From Mesorhizobium sp. M2E.F.Ca.ET.219.01.1.1 (lineage in GTDB: Bacteria; Pseudomonadota; Alphaproteobacteria; Rhizobiales; Rhizobiaceae): DNA of 64,000 nt. The stretch is taken from positions 496,001-560,000 of the forward strand of contig NZ_SADT02000002.1 of NCBI RefSeq assembly GCF_004016445.2. Reading direction: 5' to 3'. This document shows, piece by piece, positions 48,992-59,190 of the stretch. Numbering within the stretch: position 1 is the stretch's first letter; every line of letters begins with the position of its first letter. The position numbers were made by a program, and so were the translations under genes. The notes under the pieces are model-generated. The model saw only the letters and a list, made by a program, of their open reading frames with translations. It searched no databases and had not been told where the DNA came from.

Positions 48992-49357
48992 ATGGCCCCA
49001 TACCGGCTTTCCGGGGCCGCGAAGGAAGACATCGTTCAGATACTCGCCTACACGGAAGTCAATTTCGGTGACGTCGCGCGTGTCCGGTACGAACGGCTGT
49101 TGATCGTGGCTCTGCGCGACATAGCCGCCGATCCAGAGCGGGTGGGCAGCACCGTCCGTGCGGAGTTGGGAAACAATATCCGCAGCTGTCACCTGCGCTA
49201 CAGTCGGGATCGCGCGCGGACCGAACATGGCATCGTGCTACGACCGCGCCGTTTCTTGCTCTACCGGACGACACTTCAGGTCATCGGAATTGGCCGCGTT
49301 CTTCACGACGCGATGGAACTACGGCACCATCTGCCGGAGAGTTACGGTGACGATTGA
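48992..49357 (+). CDS. ParE/RelE-family toxin
   Basis: A 121-residue protein of the RelE/ParE superfamily, partner of the preceding antitoxin. It starts YRLSGAAKEDIVQILAYTEVNFG, a typical ParE N-terminus, then RYERLLIVALRDIAADPERVGS and the core strand segment ILRPRR-like VLRPRRFLLYRT followed by VIGIGRVLHDAMEL. ParE toxins inhibit gyrase. It is intact, whereas its antitoxin is shifted. The length (usual about 95-105) is slightly long owing to the C-terminal HHLPESYGDD. Confidence 0.85.
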   Translation: MAPYRLSGAAKEDIVQILAYTEVNFGDVARVRYERLLIVALRDIAADPERVGSTVRAELGNNIRSCHLRYSRDRARTEHGIVLRPRRFLLYRTTLQVIGIGRVLHDAMELRHHLPESYGDD

Positions 49358-49387
49358 TTTCGGGAAAAGCCAAGTGCTTGTTTTTTC

Positions 49388-49464
49388 TGGTCGGAGTGGC
49401 AGGATTTGAACCTGCGACCCCCTCGTCCCGAACGAGGTGCGCTACCAGACTGCGCTACACTCCG
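49388..49464 (-). tRNA. tRNA-Pro (anticodon CGG)
   Basis: The minus strand reads CGGAGTG at the 5' end and CACTCCG-A-CCA at the 3' end, with the CCA coded. The anticodon arm is CCTCG-TTCGGGA-CGAGG, giving anticodon CGG (proline, codon CCG). The T arm contains GGTTCAAATCC. The length is 77 bases and all four stems can be drawn. Confidence 0.97.
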
Positions 49465-49479
49465 TGACCAGACGGCGGG

Positions 49480-49508
49480 CTTATAGCCGCCGCTTTTCGA
49501 TACTGCAA
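49480..49508 (-). promoter_or_regulatory. Promoter of tRNA-Pro
   Basis: On the minus strand TTGCAG (49508-49503) and TATAAG (49485-49480) are 17 bases apart, and the -10 ends 15 bases before the tRNA. Spacing and sequence fit the housekeeping sigma factor. Confidence 0.65.
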
Positions 49509-49666
49509 GCGGCAATGGCAGCACTTCTGTCGCATTTCGTCGGCTTTCGTCGCGCCGGTTGGGCCGGCAGCGGATCGAGGCAGTTCGTGAGAGGCGAGTT
49601 CCAGCCTTGTGCGACCGACCATGACCCCGCTAAAACGGGTCCCGCGGCCGCCTGGAGTTCCGAATC

Positions 49667-51904
49667 TTGCCTCAGCGCATCGTCAGTTTCGTCATGAGTG
49701 GCGGCGTAGGGTCGCGGCTGTGGCCGCTGTCGCGCGAGGACAACCCCAAGCAGTTCCACGATTTTTCCGGCGATGGCTCGATGCTGGCCAGGACGCTGCG
49801 TCGGCTGGCGGCGCGGCCGGACGGCGAGACACCGATCTTCCTGATCGCCGCGGAGCGCCACGCCGAGCGCGTCCATGCCGACCTTGCCGGCATCGATCTC
49901 AAGGGCGGCGGGCCGCTGTTCGAGCCGACGGGCCGCAACACGGCAGCAGCCGTCGCGCTGGCCAGCCTGCGCACACTCTCCGAATATGGCGACGAGCTCG
50001 TGCTGGTGGTGCCGTCGGATCATGAGATATCCACGCCTCGCCAGTTCTGGCAAAGCATAGAGGCTGGCGCGGCCGCGGCAAATGCCGGCCGGCTCGTTGT
50101 GTTCGGCCTCAAGCCGACTCAGCCCGAGACCGGCTACGGCTATATCGAGGTCGGGGCGGACAGGGCCGGCGTGTTCGACGTCTCGCGCTTCGTCGAGAAG
50201 CCGGATCTCGCCACGGCCCAGACATATCTCGGTGCCGGCAATTTCTACTGGAACACCGGCATCTTCCTGTTCCGCGCCCAGGCCATGCGCGATGCCTTCG
50301 CCGCTTTCGAGCCAGGGATCTGGCAGGCGACTGAGGCCGCCTACAACGCGGCAACCAGCGATCTTTCGGGCCTTTACATGCCGCTGGAGCTCTACTCGGC
50401 CATTCCGTCGACCTCGATCGACTATGCCATCATGGAGCGCGCTAGGGACATCGCCATGGTGCCGGCCGGCTTCCGCTGGAACGACCTCGGTTCCTGGCAG
50501 TCGCTGCTCGATGTCGGCCCGTCCGACAAGGACGGCAACGTCATCCTCGGCGATGTCGTCGCCATCGATTGCGAAAACTCCTATATCCGCGGCGATGGAC
50601 GCCTGCTGTCGGCGATCGGCATGAAGGATGTCGCTATCGTTTCGACGGCCGACGCCACCTTCGTCGCGCCGGTCAGCCATAGCCAGCACGTCAAGAAGAT
50701 CGTCGAGCAACTGGAGAAATCCGGCCGGCTGGAGACGAGATTCACGCCGGCGCATGATCGCGTCATCGAGAGCGGCGCCTGGCGGCGGCGCGTGCGCCAC
50801 TGGCTGTTCGAGGAGACACTGCCGCTGTGGTCGACGGTCGGCGTCGATGAGCGCCATGGCGGCTTCCACGAAGCGCTCGGCTTTGACGCCGCGCCGTTGA
50901 TGAAACCCAAGCGAATGCGCACGCAGGCGCGCCAGGTCTACGCCTTCGCGGTGGCCAAGGAGCGTGGCTGGGACGGTCCGGCGGACAGGCTGATCGCCCA
51001 CGGCATCGACTTCATGGCCGGGCAGGGCCGAACGAAGCGCGGCGGCTGGGTCCGCACGCTCAACATCGATGGCTCGGTCGCCGATCCTGTCGAGGATGCG
51101 TACGATCATTCCTGCGTACTTCTGGCGCTGGCGCACGCCCACATTTCGGGCCATCCCGACGCGTTGCGGCTCGGCGAGGAGACGTTTGCCTTCCTCGACG
51201 CGCATCTGGAAGATGCCCGCATGACCGGCTTTCTGGAAACCTCCGACGGGGCGGAAGAGCGGCGCTCCAACCCGCATATGCACCTGCTCGAGGCCTTCCT
51301 CGCTTGGCACAAGGCGACGGGCGAGCGCGCTTATCTGCGCCGCGCCGCGCGCATCATCGACCTCTTCCGCAGTCATTTCTTCGATGCCGAAAGCTGGACG
51401 ATCGGCGAGTATTTCGACAAGGGCTGGAAGCCGGTAGCGGGCGAGAAGGGGAGCTGGACCGAGCCTGGCCATCATTTCGAATGGGCCTCCTTGCTGGTCG
51501 ATTTCGCCGCCCGCAGCGGCCAGAGCGAACTCACCGCTTTCGCCCGCAAGCTTTATGCCTCGGCCATTGCCAATGGCCTTAACCGCTCCACCGGCCTTGC
51601 CTATGGCGCGGTCTCGCGCCAGGGGCTGCCGCTGGATACGGTCTCGCGCGGCTGGCCGCAGGCCGAGGCGATCAAGGCGGCGATCGCGCTGGACGGGTCG
51701 GGCGGGCCGGACCTCAAGCCCGAGATCGAGGCGCGCGTCGGTCGCCTGTTCCGCTGGCACATCGATCCGGCGCCGCTCGGCCTCTGGATCGATCGCATCG
51801 ACGAGCGCGGCCGCTCACTGGCGACCGAGGTGCCGGCCAGCATCTTCTACCATCTGGTCTATGCGCTGACGCAGTATCTGGACGGGACGGCGCAGAAGGG
51901 GTGA
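49667..51904 (+). CDS. Mannose-1-phosphate guanylyltransferase fused to AGE-family isomerase
   Basis: A 745-residue fusion. Residues 1 to about 350 are a ManC-type nucleotidyltransferase: VMSGGVGSRLWPLSREDNPKQF (9-30), VVPSDHEI, GYGYIEVG, FVEKPD, GNFYWNTGIFLF and WNDLGSWQSLLDVG. From about 370 an N-acylglucosamine 2-epimerase/mannose isomerase-like (alpha/alpha)6 barrel follows, with GGFHEALG, HPDALRLGEETF, NPHMHLLEAFLAW and GHHFEWASLL carrying the expected His residues. The usual C-terminal cupin phosphomannose isomerase is replaced by this domain, so one chain may make mannose phosphate or mannose and GDP-mannose. The start is a TTG with GGAG upstream; the first ATG (49694) would cut the nucleotide-binding motif. 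Confidence 0.88.
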   Translation: MPQRIVSFVMSGGVGSRLWPLSREDNPKQFHDFSGDGSMLARTLRRLAARPDGETPIFLIAAERHAERVHADLAGIDLKGGGPLFEPTGRNTAAAVALASLRTLSEYGDELVLVVPSDHEISTPRQFWQSIEAGAAAANAGRLVVFGLKPTQPETGYGYIEVGADRAGVFDVSRFVEKPDLATAQTYLGAGNFYWNTGIFLFRAQAMRDAFAAFEPGIWQATEAAYNAATSDLSGLYMPLELYSAIPSTSIDYAIMERARDIAMVPAGFRWNDLGSWQSLLDVGPSDKDGNVILGDVVAIDCENSYIRGDGRLLSAIGMKDVAIVSTADATFVAPVSHSQHVKKIVEQLEKSGRLETRFTPAHDRVIESGAWRRRVRHWLFEETLPLWSTVGVDERHGGFHEALGFDAAPLMKPKRMRTQARQVYAFAVAKERGWDGPADRLIAHGIDFMAGQGRTKRGGWVRTLNIDGSVADPVEDAYDHSCVLLALAHAHISGHPDALRLGEETFAFLDAHLEDARMTGFLETSDGAEERRSNPHMHLLEAFLAWHKATGERAYLRRAARIIDLFRSHFFDAESWTIGEYFDKGWKPVAGEKGSWTEPGHHFEWASLLVDFAARSGQSELTAFARKLYASAIANGLNRSTGLAYGAVSRQGLPLDTVSRGWPQAEAIKAAIALDGSGGPDLKPEIEARVGRLFRWHIDPAPLGLWIDRIDERGRSLATEVPASIFYHLVYALTQYLDGTAQKG

Positions 51905-51938
51905 GCCGTTTCCGGCCCGGCCTGACCAAGCATCGTCG

Positions 51939-52633
51939 TCACGGCGTCGCGGTCCCGCGGACGATCAGCGACAGCATCGCGACGACCGGCGGCGCCGCGA
52001 ATGACCAGACACCGATCTGCACATGGAGAGCCGCGGCCGTTCCGCATCCGAGAGCGAAGACGGCACCACGCCCGACATCCGCGCGAGGCGCGCCCGTGAC
52101 GCGGCGGCGGCTTCGGCGGACGAGCCGTAGACCAGGTCGGCCAGATCCAGCATGATCTGGGTCGTGGTGCCCGTCATCAACGTCGACGGCGGCAGGCTGG
52201 GGAGATAGACGCGGTGAGCGGCGTTCTGCACCGCCATGGCCGAAACCAATATCATTCCCGTCACGATGGCGGCCCAATGGTCGCCATCCGGGAAAGGCCC
52301 GAGCCGGACCGCCAAAACGGCGGCCGCGATCAATAATACGAGCTTGATCGACAGCAGGTAACGAAATACCGGCGCCTCCCGGTGTCTCAGCGCGTTCGAC
52401 AACAGCCGGCTGAGGATGACAACTGCGCAAAAGACCGGCAGCGCAAGCAGTTTCGCCAGGGCGCCCGACGTGCCGAGCGCCAGGGAGGCGCCGAGCGTCA
52501 CGAAGTTGCCGGTGACATGCGCGGTAAACAGCCCCTGCAGCGCCAGGAAACCCATCGTGTCGACATAGCCGCCGTTGAAGCCGAGCAGCAGCGGCAAGAC
52601 GACTGGTCGCTTGTCCTTGGCTTCACCAGCCAT
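51939..52633 (-). pseudogene. DUF1275 (YoaK-like) membrane protein gene with a frameshift
   Basis: ATG 52633 (AAGGAA upstream) opens a multi-spanning protein with LLLGFNGGYVDTMGFLALQGLFTAHVTGNFV and AVQNAAHRVYLPSLPPSTLMTGTTTQI, both typical of DUF1275. The frame holds until about ASRARLARM (near 52075), after which the family's last membrane helices continue in another frame: VGRGAVFALGCGTAAALHV and IGVWSFAAPPVVAMLSLIV, to the TGA at 51939. Adding one base near 52074 restores a continuous protein. Without it the product ends in an Arg/Ser-rich nonsense tail. The transport role of this family is not established. Confidence 0.8.
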
Positions 52634-52726
52634 CTTGGCTTCCTTTGCCTTCGGCGCCGCCGGCAAGCTTATGGCAAACCAGGGCAAGGAGAACAACGCG
52701 ATGATCTGCCGGAGCGAATCGCGACA

Positions 52727-54190
52727 TCAATAAGGCGCCGCCACGTCACCCGTCTCGACATAAACCGCCTTGAGCTGCGAATAATGCGCCAGCGCGGCCA
52801 GCGAATTCTCGCGCCCGATGCCGGATTGCTTGACGCCGCCGAAGGGCATTTCCACAGGCGTGAGGTTGTAGGCGTTGATCCAGCAGGTGCCGGCCTGCAG
52901 CTCGGCGATCACCCGATGCGCGCGCGGCAGATCGCGGGTGAACACGCCGGCCGCCAGCCCGAATTCGGTGTCGTTGGCGCGCTCGATCACCTCGTCCTCG
53001 CTGTCGAACTTCAAGACGCTCATCACCGGTCCGAAGATCTCTTCGCGCGCGATGCGCATCGTATCGGTGACGCCGGTGAACACGGTCGGCTCGATGAAGA
53101 AACCGCCCTCGAAGCCCCGCAGCGACGGTACATTGCCGCCGCAGGCGAGGCTCGCGCCTTCCTGCTTGCCGGCTTCGATGTACGAGACGACCTTCTCCTG
53201 CTGCAGCCTGTTGACCAGCGGCCCCATCTGCGTTTCCGGATCGAGCGGATCGCCGATGCGGATCGTCTTGGTGCGCTCGACCAGCCGCTCGACGAAGCGG
53301 TCGTGCAGGCCTTTCTGCACGAAGACGCGCGTGCCGTTGGAGCAGATCTGGCCGCTGGAGTAAAAATTGCCGAGCATGGCGCCGCCGATGGCGTTTTCGA
53401 GATCGGCGTCGTCGAAGACGATCAGCGGCGACTTGCCGCCGAGCTCCATGGTCGCGTGCTTCATCTTGGAGCCGGCAAGCGACAGCACCTTTCGGCCGGT
53501 CGGCACCGAGCCGGTCACCGAAACCTTTGCCACCACATCATGGCCGACGAGGCCGGCGCCGACATCGCCATAGCCCTGCACAACATTGAACAACCCGTCC
53601 GGCAGTCCGGCTTCCGAGTAGATCTCGGCCAGCGCCAGCGCCGACAGCGGCGTGTTCTCAGACGGCTTGAACACCATGGCGTTGCCCATGGCCAAAGCCG
53701 GCGCCGATTTCCAGCCGGCGATCTGGATCGGATAGTTCCAGGCGCCGATGCCGACGCAGACGCCGAGCGGCTCGCGGCGCGTGTAGGCGAAAGGTCCGCC
53801 GAGATCGATCATCTCGCCGTTGAAGGCGGCGACCGCTCCGGCGAAATATTCGAGGCAATCCGCGGCCGACGGCGCGTCCGCCACCAGCGTCTCCTGGATC
53901 GCCTTGCCAGTGTCCAGCGTTTCGATGCGGGCGAGGTCGGCATTGCGCGCGCGCAAAATGTCGGCGGCGCGGCGCAGGATGCGGCCGCGCTCGACAGGCT
54001 TCAGCCGCGCCCATGCCGGCTGCGCGGAGCGGGCCGCCTCGATCGCCAGCTCCAGCACGTTCGGCGTCGCCGAATGCAGGGTGGCGATGGTCTCGCCGGT
54101 TGCCGGATAGATCACCGGCAGCGGCGTGCCGCCCACATCCTCGATATAGCGACCGTTGACATAGTGCGATGCGGTCGGCTGGGCGCGCAT
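52727..54190 (-). CDS. betB: Betaine aldehyde dehydrogenase
   Basis: Oxidises betaine aldehyde to the osmoprotectant glycine betaine with NAD(P)+. From ATG 54190 (GGAG upstream) it has 487 residues, the BetB norm. Motifs: [32 protein letters not shown], the NAD loop GSVPTGRKV, catalytic Glu in MELGGKSPL and Cys in [12 protein letters not shown], and the C-terminal [13 protein letters not shown]. It is the last gene of the bet operon, after betA by 49 bases. In Sinorhizobium the order is betICBA, so betA and betB are exchanged here. Confidence 0.95.
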   Translation of the reverse strand: MRAQPTASHYVNGRYIEDVGGTPLPVIYPATGETIATLHSATPNVLELAIEAARSAQPAWARLKPVERGRILRRAADILRARNADLARIETLDTGKAIQETLVADAPSAADCLEYFAGAVAAFNGEMIDLGGPFAYTRREPLGVCVGIGAWNYPIQIAGWKSAPALAMGNAMVFKPSENTPLSALALAEIYSEAGLPDGLFNVVQGYGDVGAGLVGHDVVAKVSVTGSVPTGRKVLSLAGSKMKHATMELGGKSPLIVFDDADLENAIGGAMLGNFYSSGQICSNGTRVFVQKGLHDRFVERLVERTKTIRIGDPLDPETQMGPLVNRLQQEKVVSYIEAGKQEGASLACGGNVPSLRGFEGGFFIEPTVFTGVTDTMRIAREEIFGPVMSVLKFDSEDEVIERANDTEFGLAAGVFTRDLPRAHRVIAELQAGTCWINAYNLTPVEMPFGGVKQSGIGRENSLAALAHYSQLKAVYVETGDVAAPY

Positions 54191-54239
54191 GGCTTTCTCC
54201 AAGTCTGTTCGCCGGGAGGGCGGTCAGCCCGACAATGCC

Positions 54240-55892
54240 CTATCGGTCCGCCACCTGCCAGCGCGGATTGATCCAGGGTTCCTGGTTGGATGGCGCCAGC
54301 GGCGTGCGGCCGAGGATATGGTCGGACGCTTTTTCGCCGGTCATGATCGACGGCGCGTTGAGGTTGCCGTTGGTCACACGCGGAAAGATCGAGGAGTCGG
54401 CGACGCGCAGTCCTTCGACGCCGATCACCCGGCATTCGGGATCGACAACGGCGGTTAAATCGTCGGCGCGTCCCATCCGGCAGGTGCCGCAGGGATGGTA
54501 GGCGCTCTCGGCATGGTCTCGGATGAAGGCGTCGAGCTCGTCGTCGGTCTGCACATGAGAGCCCGGCGAAATCTCCTTGCCGCGAAAGCCGTCGAAAGCC
54601 CTCTGCCCGAAAATCTCGCGCGTCAGCCGGATGCAGTGGCGGAACTCGCTCCAGTCGTCCGGATGCGACATGTAGTTGAAGCGGATCACCGGCTTGGCGC
54701 GGGCGTCGGGCGAGCGCAGCGTCACGGAGCCGCGCGACTTCGAGCGCATCGGCCCGACATGCGCCTGGAAGCCGTGCGCCTTCGCCGCCGCCTTGCCGTC
54801 ATAGCGCACCGCCGCGGGGATGAAGTGATATTGGATATCGGGGTAGTCGACGCCGGCCTGCGAACGCACGAAGGCGGCCGCCTCGAAGTGGTTGGTGGCG
54901 CCCAGCCCGGTCTTGAAGAACAGCCACTGGGCGCCGATCAATGCCTTGGAGAAAGGATTGAGCACCGAGTTCAGCGTGATCGGCCTGGTCGATTCCTGTT
55001 GGATATAGAGCTCCAGATGGTCCTGCAGATTGGCGCCGACGCCCGGCCGGTCAGCGATCACCTTTATGCCGTTCTCCTGCAGATGCGCGCCTGGGCCGAT
55101 GCCGGATAACATCAGGATCTTCGGCGAGTTGATCGACGATGCCGCGACGATCACTTCACGCCGCGCCTTAACGACCTGAATCTTTTTGTTAGCTTCGATC
55201 TCGACGCCGACCGCGCGTTGATTCTCGATCACCACGCGCCGGGCGAAGCCTTTGACCAGACTCACATTCTTGCGTTTCAGAGCCGGCTTCAGATAGGCGT
55301 TCGCCGCCGACCAGCGGCGACCGCCAAGAATGGTCTGCTCCATCGGCCCGAAGCCCTCCTGCTTGGAGCCGTTATAGTCGTCGGTGAGTTCGAATCCGGC
55401 TTGGCGGCCCGCCTCGACGAAGGCGCCGTAGAGCGGATTCTTCCGTGTGCCGCGCTGCACATGCAATGGTCCGCCGTGGCCCCGCCAGCCATCCTCGCCG
55501 CCGTCGGAATCCTCCATGCGCTTGAAGTAGGGAAGCACGTCGGCAAAGCCCCAGCCGGTCGCGCCCTGTTCCGCCCAATGGTCGAAGTCATGCGCATGTC
55601 CCCGCACATAGACCATGCCGTTGATCGAGGACGAGCCGCCGATCACTTTGCCGCGCGGCGTCGCCAGCACGCGACCGCCGAGATGCGGCTCCGGCTCGCT
55701 GGCGAACCCCCAGTCGTAAAGGCTCATATTGAGCGGGATCGACAGCGCCGACGGCATCTGGATCAGCGGCCCCATATCGGTGCCGCCGAACTCGATGACG
55801 ATCACCGAGTGCTTGCCGTCTTCCGACAGGCGATAGGCCATGGCCGAGCCGGCGGAGCCGGAGCCGATGATGACGAAATCCGCTTCAAGCAT
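54240..55892 (-). CDS. betA: Choline dehydrogenase
   Basis: A 550-residue GMC-family flavoenzyme converting choline to betaine aldehyde at the inner membrane. FAD motif [18 protein letters not shown] (8-25), [35 protein letters not shown] and the catalytic His in [13 protein letters not shown]. BetA signatures such as PEPHLGGRV (a variant of PGMNGRRL) are slightly unusual. The ATG lies inside the end of the upstream dehydratase-like gene (8-base overlap). Function is secure from the operon, though other GMC alcohol dehydrogenases look alike. Confidence 0.92.
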   Translation of the reverse strand: MLEADFVIIGSGSAGSAMAYRLSEDGKHSVIVIEFGGTDMGPLIQMPSALSIPLNMSLYDWGFASEPEPHLGGRVLATPRGKVIGGSSSINGMVYVRGHAHDFDHWAEQGATGWGFADVLPYFKRMEDSDGGEDGWRGHGGPLHVQRGTRKNPLYGAFVEAGRQAGFELTDDYNGSKQEGFGPMEQTILGGRRWSAANAYLKPALKRKNVSLVKGFARRVVIENQRAVGVEIEANKKIQVVKARREVIVAASSINSPKILMLSGIGPGAHLQENGIKVIADRPGVGANLQDHLELYIQQESTRPITLNSVLNPFSKALIGAQWLFFKTGLGATNHFEAAAFVRSQAGVDYPDIQYHFIPAAVRYDGKAAAKAHGFQAHVGPMRSKSRGSVTLRSPDARAKPVIRFNYMSHPDDWSEFRHCIRLTREIFGQRAFDGFRGKEISPGSHVQTDDELDAFIRDHAESAYHPCGTCRMGRADDLTAVVDPECRVIGVEGLRVADSSIFPRVTNGNLNAPSIMTGEKASDHILGRTPLAPSNQEPWINPRWQVADR

Positions 55893-56889
55893 TGTTCATA
55901 TGCGCCATGAAATCGGCGAGCGAGACATTGCCGCCGGTTGCAACCACAAGGACAGTCTTGCCCTTCACATCCACCTTGCCGCCGAGAAGGGCGGCGAGCG
56001 ACGCCGCGCCAGAAGGCTCAAGCACCAGCTTCATCCGCTCGAAGGCGATCTTCATCGCCCGCCGCACCGCGGCATCGTCGACGGTGACGCCGCGCACGCC
56101 GGCGGCGCTCACCGCCGCGAAGGGCGCGTCGCCGGGCTTGCGGGCCATCAGCCCGTCGCAGATCGATTTCGGCCCGATCGGCATCGTCTCGATCGCACCA
56201 TGCGCCAGCGATGAACCCATGCCGTTGAAACCCTCCGGCTCGACGGCGATGATTTCGGTCTTCGGCGACACATAGTGGAAGGCGAGCGACACGCCGCCGA
56301 TCAGCCCGCCGCCGCCGACTGAACAGAACACCAGGTCGGCATGCGCCTTCTTCGCCGCCAACTGGTCGAGCGCCTCCAGCCCGGCGCCGGCCTGGCCGGC
56401 GACGATCTCGGGATCGTCGAAGGGATGCAGCAAGGTGAGGTGCTCGGTCTCGGCGATCTCGCGCGCCTTGGCGGCGGCGACCTCCTCACGCGCTCGGTCG
56501 CCATGGTCGGTCAGCACCACGCGCGCGCCATAACCGGCCGTCGCGTCGCGCTTGGCGGCGGGCGCGTCGATCGGCATGACGATGGTGACCGGAATACCCA
56601 GCGCCTGGCCGGCGGCCGCCAGCCCCTGCGCGAAATTGCCGGAGGAATAGGCGACGACGCCTTGCTTTGCCTCGTCGGGCGAGAGCCGCTTCAGCCGCCA
56701 ATAGGCGCCGCGCACCTTGAAGGAGCCGGCCCATTGCAGCGACTCCGGCTTGACGAAGACGCGCGCGGCGCCGGTTTCCCTGGCTAAGGCCGCCGACTCC
56801 AAGAGCGGCGTCACCTGCGTCGCCGTCGAGGTGACGGCATAGGCGTGCTTCAGATGATCAAGGGTAGGGACGAGAATGTCTGCCATCAT
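55885..56889 (-). CDS. Threonine/serine dehydratase-like PLP enzyme within the bet operon
   Basis: A 334-residue fold-type II PLP enzyme. The PLP lysine is in [13 protein letters not shown] (Lys near 57), the substrate loop is [11 protein letters not shown], and the phosphate-binding GGGGLIGG follows. It resembles catabolic threonine ammonia-lyase or serine racemase rather than biosynthetic IlvA because no C-terminal ACT domain is present. It overlaps betC by 4 bases and betA by 8, so it is firmly part of the bet transcript. Glycine betaine breakdown yields glycine and serine, so a role in serine removal is conceivable, but the substrate is unproven. Confidence 0.85.
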   Translation of the reverse strand: MMADILVPTLDHLKHAYAVTSTATQVTPLLESAALARETGAARVFVKPESLQWAGSFKVRGAYWRLKRLSPDEAKQGVVAYSSGNFAQGLAAAGQALGIPVTIVMPIDAPAAKRDATAGYGARVVLTDHGDRAREEVAAAKAREIAETEHLTLLHPFDDPEIVAGQAGAGLEALDQLAAKKAHADLVFCSVGGGGLIGGVSLAFHYVSPKTEIIAVEPEGFNGMGSSLAHGAIETMPIGPKSICDGLMARKPGDAPFAAVSAAGVRGVTVDDAAVRRAMKIAFERMKLVLEPSGAASLAALLGGKVDVKGKTVLVVATGGNVSLADFMAHMNNA

Positions 56890-58415
56890 TCGCCTCTCGG
56901 ATACCGTTTGCTCTCTTCGAGATTGTCGAGGTTCATGTGATTGCGCATGTAGCGCTCCGACGCCTTCTGCAGCGGCTGGAAATCCCACGGGTAGTAGGCG
57001 CCGTTGCGCAGCGCCGGGTAGACGACCCAGCGGCGCGCCTGGCTTTCGCGCACGGCGGCGTCGAAGCTGGCCATGTCCCAGCGGGCGCGGACCTTGTCCA
57101 TGAAGGCCGAGACCAGATCGGCGTTCGCCGGATCGTCTGCGAGGTTGTCGCGCTCGAGCGGATCGGCTTCGAGATCGAACAGTTGCGGGGCATCCAACTC
57201 GCAATGGACGAACTTGTATTTGCCGTCGCGGATGGCGACCAGCGGCGCGTAGGAGCCTTCCGCCGCATACTCGATCAACACCGGCGCCGTGCGCGCCTTG
57301 CCGTCGAGCAGAGGCAGCAGCGACTGGCCGTCCGTCCACGGCGCAATTGCCGCGATGTCGATGCCGGCGAGGTCGCAGAGCGTCGGCGTGACGTCGAGGT
57401 TAGAGACCGGCGCCTTGATCAGCCCGGCCGGCACGCCCTTGCCGGCGATCATCAGCGGCACGCGCGCGGAACCCTCGAAGAAGCTCATCTTGAACCACAG
57501 GCCACGCTCGCCCAGCATGTCGCCGTGATCCGAGCAGAACAGGATGATGGTGCCGTCGAGCATGCGGGTGCGCTTGAGAACGTCCAGAAGCTCGCCGAGC
57601 TTGTCGTCGACATAGGAAATGTTGGCGAAATAGCCACGCCGCGAACGGCGCACCTGCTCGGGCGTGATCTCGAAGGATTGATAGTCGCTGGCGCGATAGA
57701 GCCGCTGCGAATGCGTGTCCTGCTCGTCATGCGCAATGAACGGTGTTTCCGGATCGAGCGCCTGGCAGTTCTCGTAGAGATCCCAGTACTGCTTGCGCGC
57801 GACATAGGGATCATGCGGGTGCGACAGCGAGACGGTCAGGCACCACGGCCGGCGGCCCGGATCGTCCTGCTCCCGCGAGAGCTGGTAGAGCTTTTGCGAG
57901 GCCAGGAAGGTGACCTCGTCGTCATATTCCATCTGGTTGGTGGTCTCGGCGACGCCGGCGCCGGTCACCGAACCCAGATTGTGGTACCACCAGTCGATGC
58001 GCTCGCCGGGCTTGCGGTAGTCCGGCGTCCAGCCGAAATCGGCCGGATAGATATCGGTGGTCAGCCGCTCCTCGAAACCGTGCAGCTGGTCCGGCCCGAC
58101 GAAATGCATCTTGCCCGACAGACAGGTGTAGTAGCCGGCGGACCGCAGGTGATGAGCAAAAGTCGGGATCGAGGACACGAACTCGGCGGCGTTGTCGTAG
58201 ACACCTGTTCGCGACGGCAATTGCCCGCTCATGAAGGAGGCGCGGCCAGGCGCGCAGAGCGGCGAGGCGGTATAGTTGTTGGCGAAGCGCGCCGAGTGGG
58301 CGGCCAGCGCCTTCAGATGCGGCACGTGCAGGAAGTCGGCCGGTCCATCGGGAAAGAGCGTGCCGTTTAGCTGATCGACCATGACGATCAGGAAATTGGG
58401 TCGCCGGGAGGTCAA
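56886..58415 (-). CDS. betC: Choline-sulfatase
   Basis: Hydrolyses choline-O-sulfate to choline and sulfate, feeding BetA. A 509-residue arylsulfatase-type enzyme. [18 protein letters not shown] at the N-terminus holds metal ligands; [16 protein letters not shown] has the CxPxR motif whose Cys54 is converted to formylglycine. [26 protein letters not shown] and [14 protein letters not shown] complete the active site. The start is a TTG that overlaps the betI stop (TTGA), with GGACGGAG upstream; no better start was found. The length matches rhizobial BetC. Confidence 0.95.
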   Translation of the reverse strand: MTSRRPNFLIVMVDQLNGTLFPDGPADFLHVPHLKALAAHSARFANNYTASPLCAPGRASFMSGQLPSRTGVYDNAAEFVSSIPTFAHHLRSAGYYTCLSGKMHFVGPDQLHGFEERLTTDIYPADFGWTPDYRKPGERIDWWYHNLGSVTGAGVAETTNQMEYDDEVTFLASQKLYQLSREQDDPGRRPWCLTVSLSHPHDPYVARKQYWDLYENCQALDPETPFIAHDEQDTHSQRLYRASDYQSFEITPEQVRRSRRGYFANISYVDDKLGELLDVLKRTRMLDGTIILFCSDHGDMLGERGLWFKMSFFEGSARVPLMIAGKGVPAGLIKAPVSNLDVTPTLCDLAGIDIAAIAPWTDGQSLLPLLDGKARTAPVLIEYAAEGSYAPLVAIRDGKYKFVHCELDAPQLFDLEADPLERDNLADDPANADLVSAFMDKVRARWDMASFDAAVRESQARRWVVYPALRNGAYYPWDFQPLQKASERYMRNHMNLDNLEESKRYPRGE

Positions 58416-59002
58416 GGCAGGCTCCGTCCACTGAGCTTAGTTTCGAGATAGTCTTCCACAAGCGCGATCGCAGTCTGCGCGTCCGGCACGCCGTCCTTCA
58501 GCGCGCGGCGGATGTAGAGCCCGTCGATCAGCGCCGCGGTCGCTTCCGCCACGCGGTCGGCCTCTGTGCGGGGCAGGATGCCGGTCAACCCGCTCATCAG
58601 GTTCGAATGCAGCCGCCGCGCATAGATGCGCAGCAGCCGCCGCAGCTCGGTCGATTTCTGCGCCTCGACATAGAAGGCGAGCCATGCGGCGATGATCTCG
58701 GCCTGGAACTGATCGTCGGAGAAGCTGACCGCGACCACGGACGAGACGCGCTCACGCGCTGTGCCGGCGGTGTGAAGCGCGCGCCTGGTGTCGATGTTGA
58801 GCTCCGTCAGGATGTGCCGCATCGTCGCGAACAGCAGCTCGTCCTTGGCGCCGAAATAGTGATGCGCCAGCGCCGACGACACGCCGGCCCGGCCGGCGAT
58901 CTCCGACATCGTCACGTCCAGCGATCCGCGCTCGCCGATCGCGGAGATCGTCGCGTCGATCAGCGCCTTGCGGCGCACGGGTTCCATTCCGATTTTCGGC
59001 AT
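58412..59002 (-). CDS. betI: TetR-family repressor of the bet operon
   Basis: A 196-residue repressor from ATG 59002 ([19 protein letters not shown]), the usual BetI start. The helix-turn-helix is [40 protein letters not shown] in outline (about residues 15-55). BetI releases the operator when choline is present. The longer in-frame reading upstream crosses the operator and is rejected. It is first in the operon and overlaps betC; no clear ribosome site precedes it. Confidence 0.93.
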   Translation of the reverse strand: MPKIGMEPVRRKALIDATISAIGERGSLDVTMSEIAGRAGVSSALAHHYFGAKDELLFATMRHILTELNIDTRRALHTAGTARERVSSVVAVSFSDDQFQAEIIAAWLAFYVEAQKSTELRRLLRIYARRLHSNLMSGLTGILPRTEADRVAEATAALIDGLYIRRALKDGVPDAQTAIALVEDYLETKLSGRSLP

Positions 59003-59036
59003 TTTGGGGGTCCGGTTCGGGTCGAGATTATTTTTT

Positions 59037-59050
59037 ATTGACGCATCAAT
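59037..59050. promoter_or_regulatory. Probable BetI operator
   Basis: ATTGA-CGCA-TCAAT is a perfect inverted repeat 35 bases upstream of the betI start, inside an AT-rich stretch flanked by TTTTTT and AAAAAA. It resembles remembered BetI boxes containing ATTGA/TCAAT half-sites. The position fits autoregulation. Confidence 0.65.
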
Positions 59051-59190
59051 CAATAAAAAATCGACACCGGGATCAACCGATCGTGTCGTTCTGGCCCATG
59101 GCATGGGCTGGAAAACGGTTCACTGTTGAACAATATTGAATCACGTGCCGCCAAGGATCGTGCTAGGCTGCGGCGCAAATGGAGGCTGCC

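Noticed and set aside
49481..51760. 759-codon open frame antisense to the ManC-AGE fusion
   Set aside because: Covered by a protein with clear motifs throughout; the antisense product has no signature and runs into the tRNA promoter.
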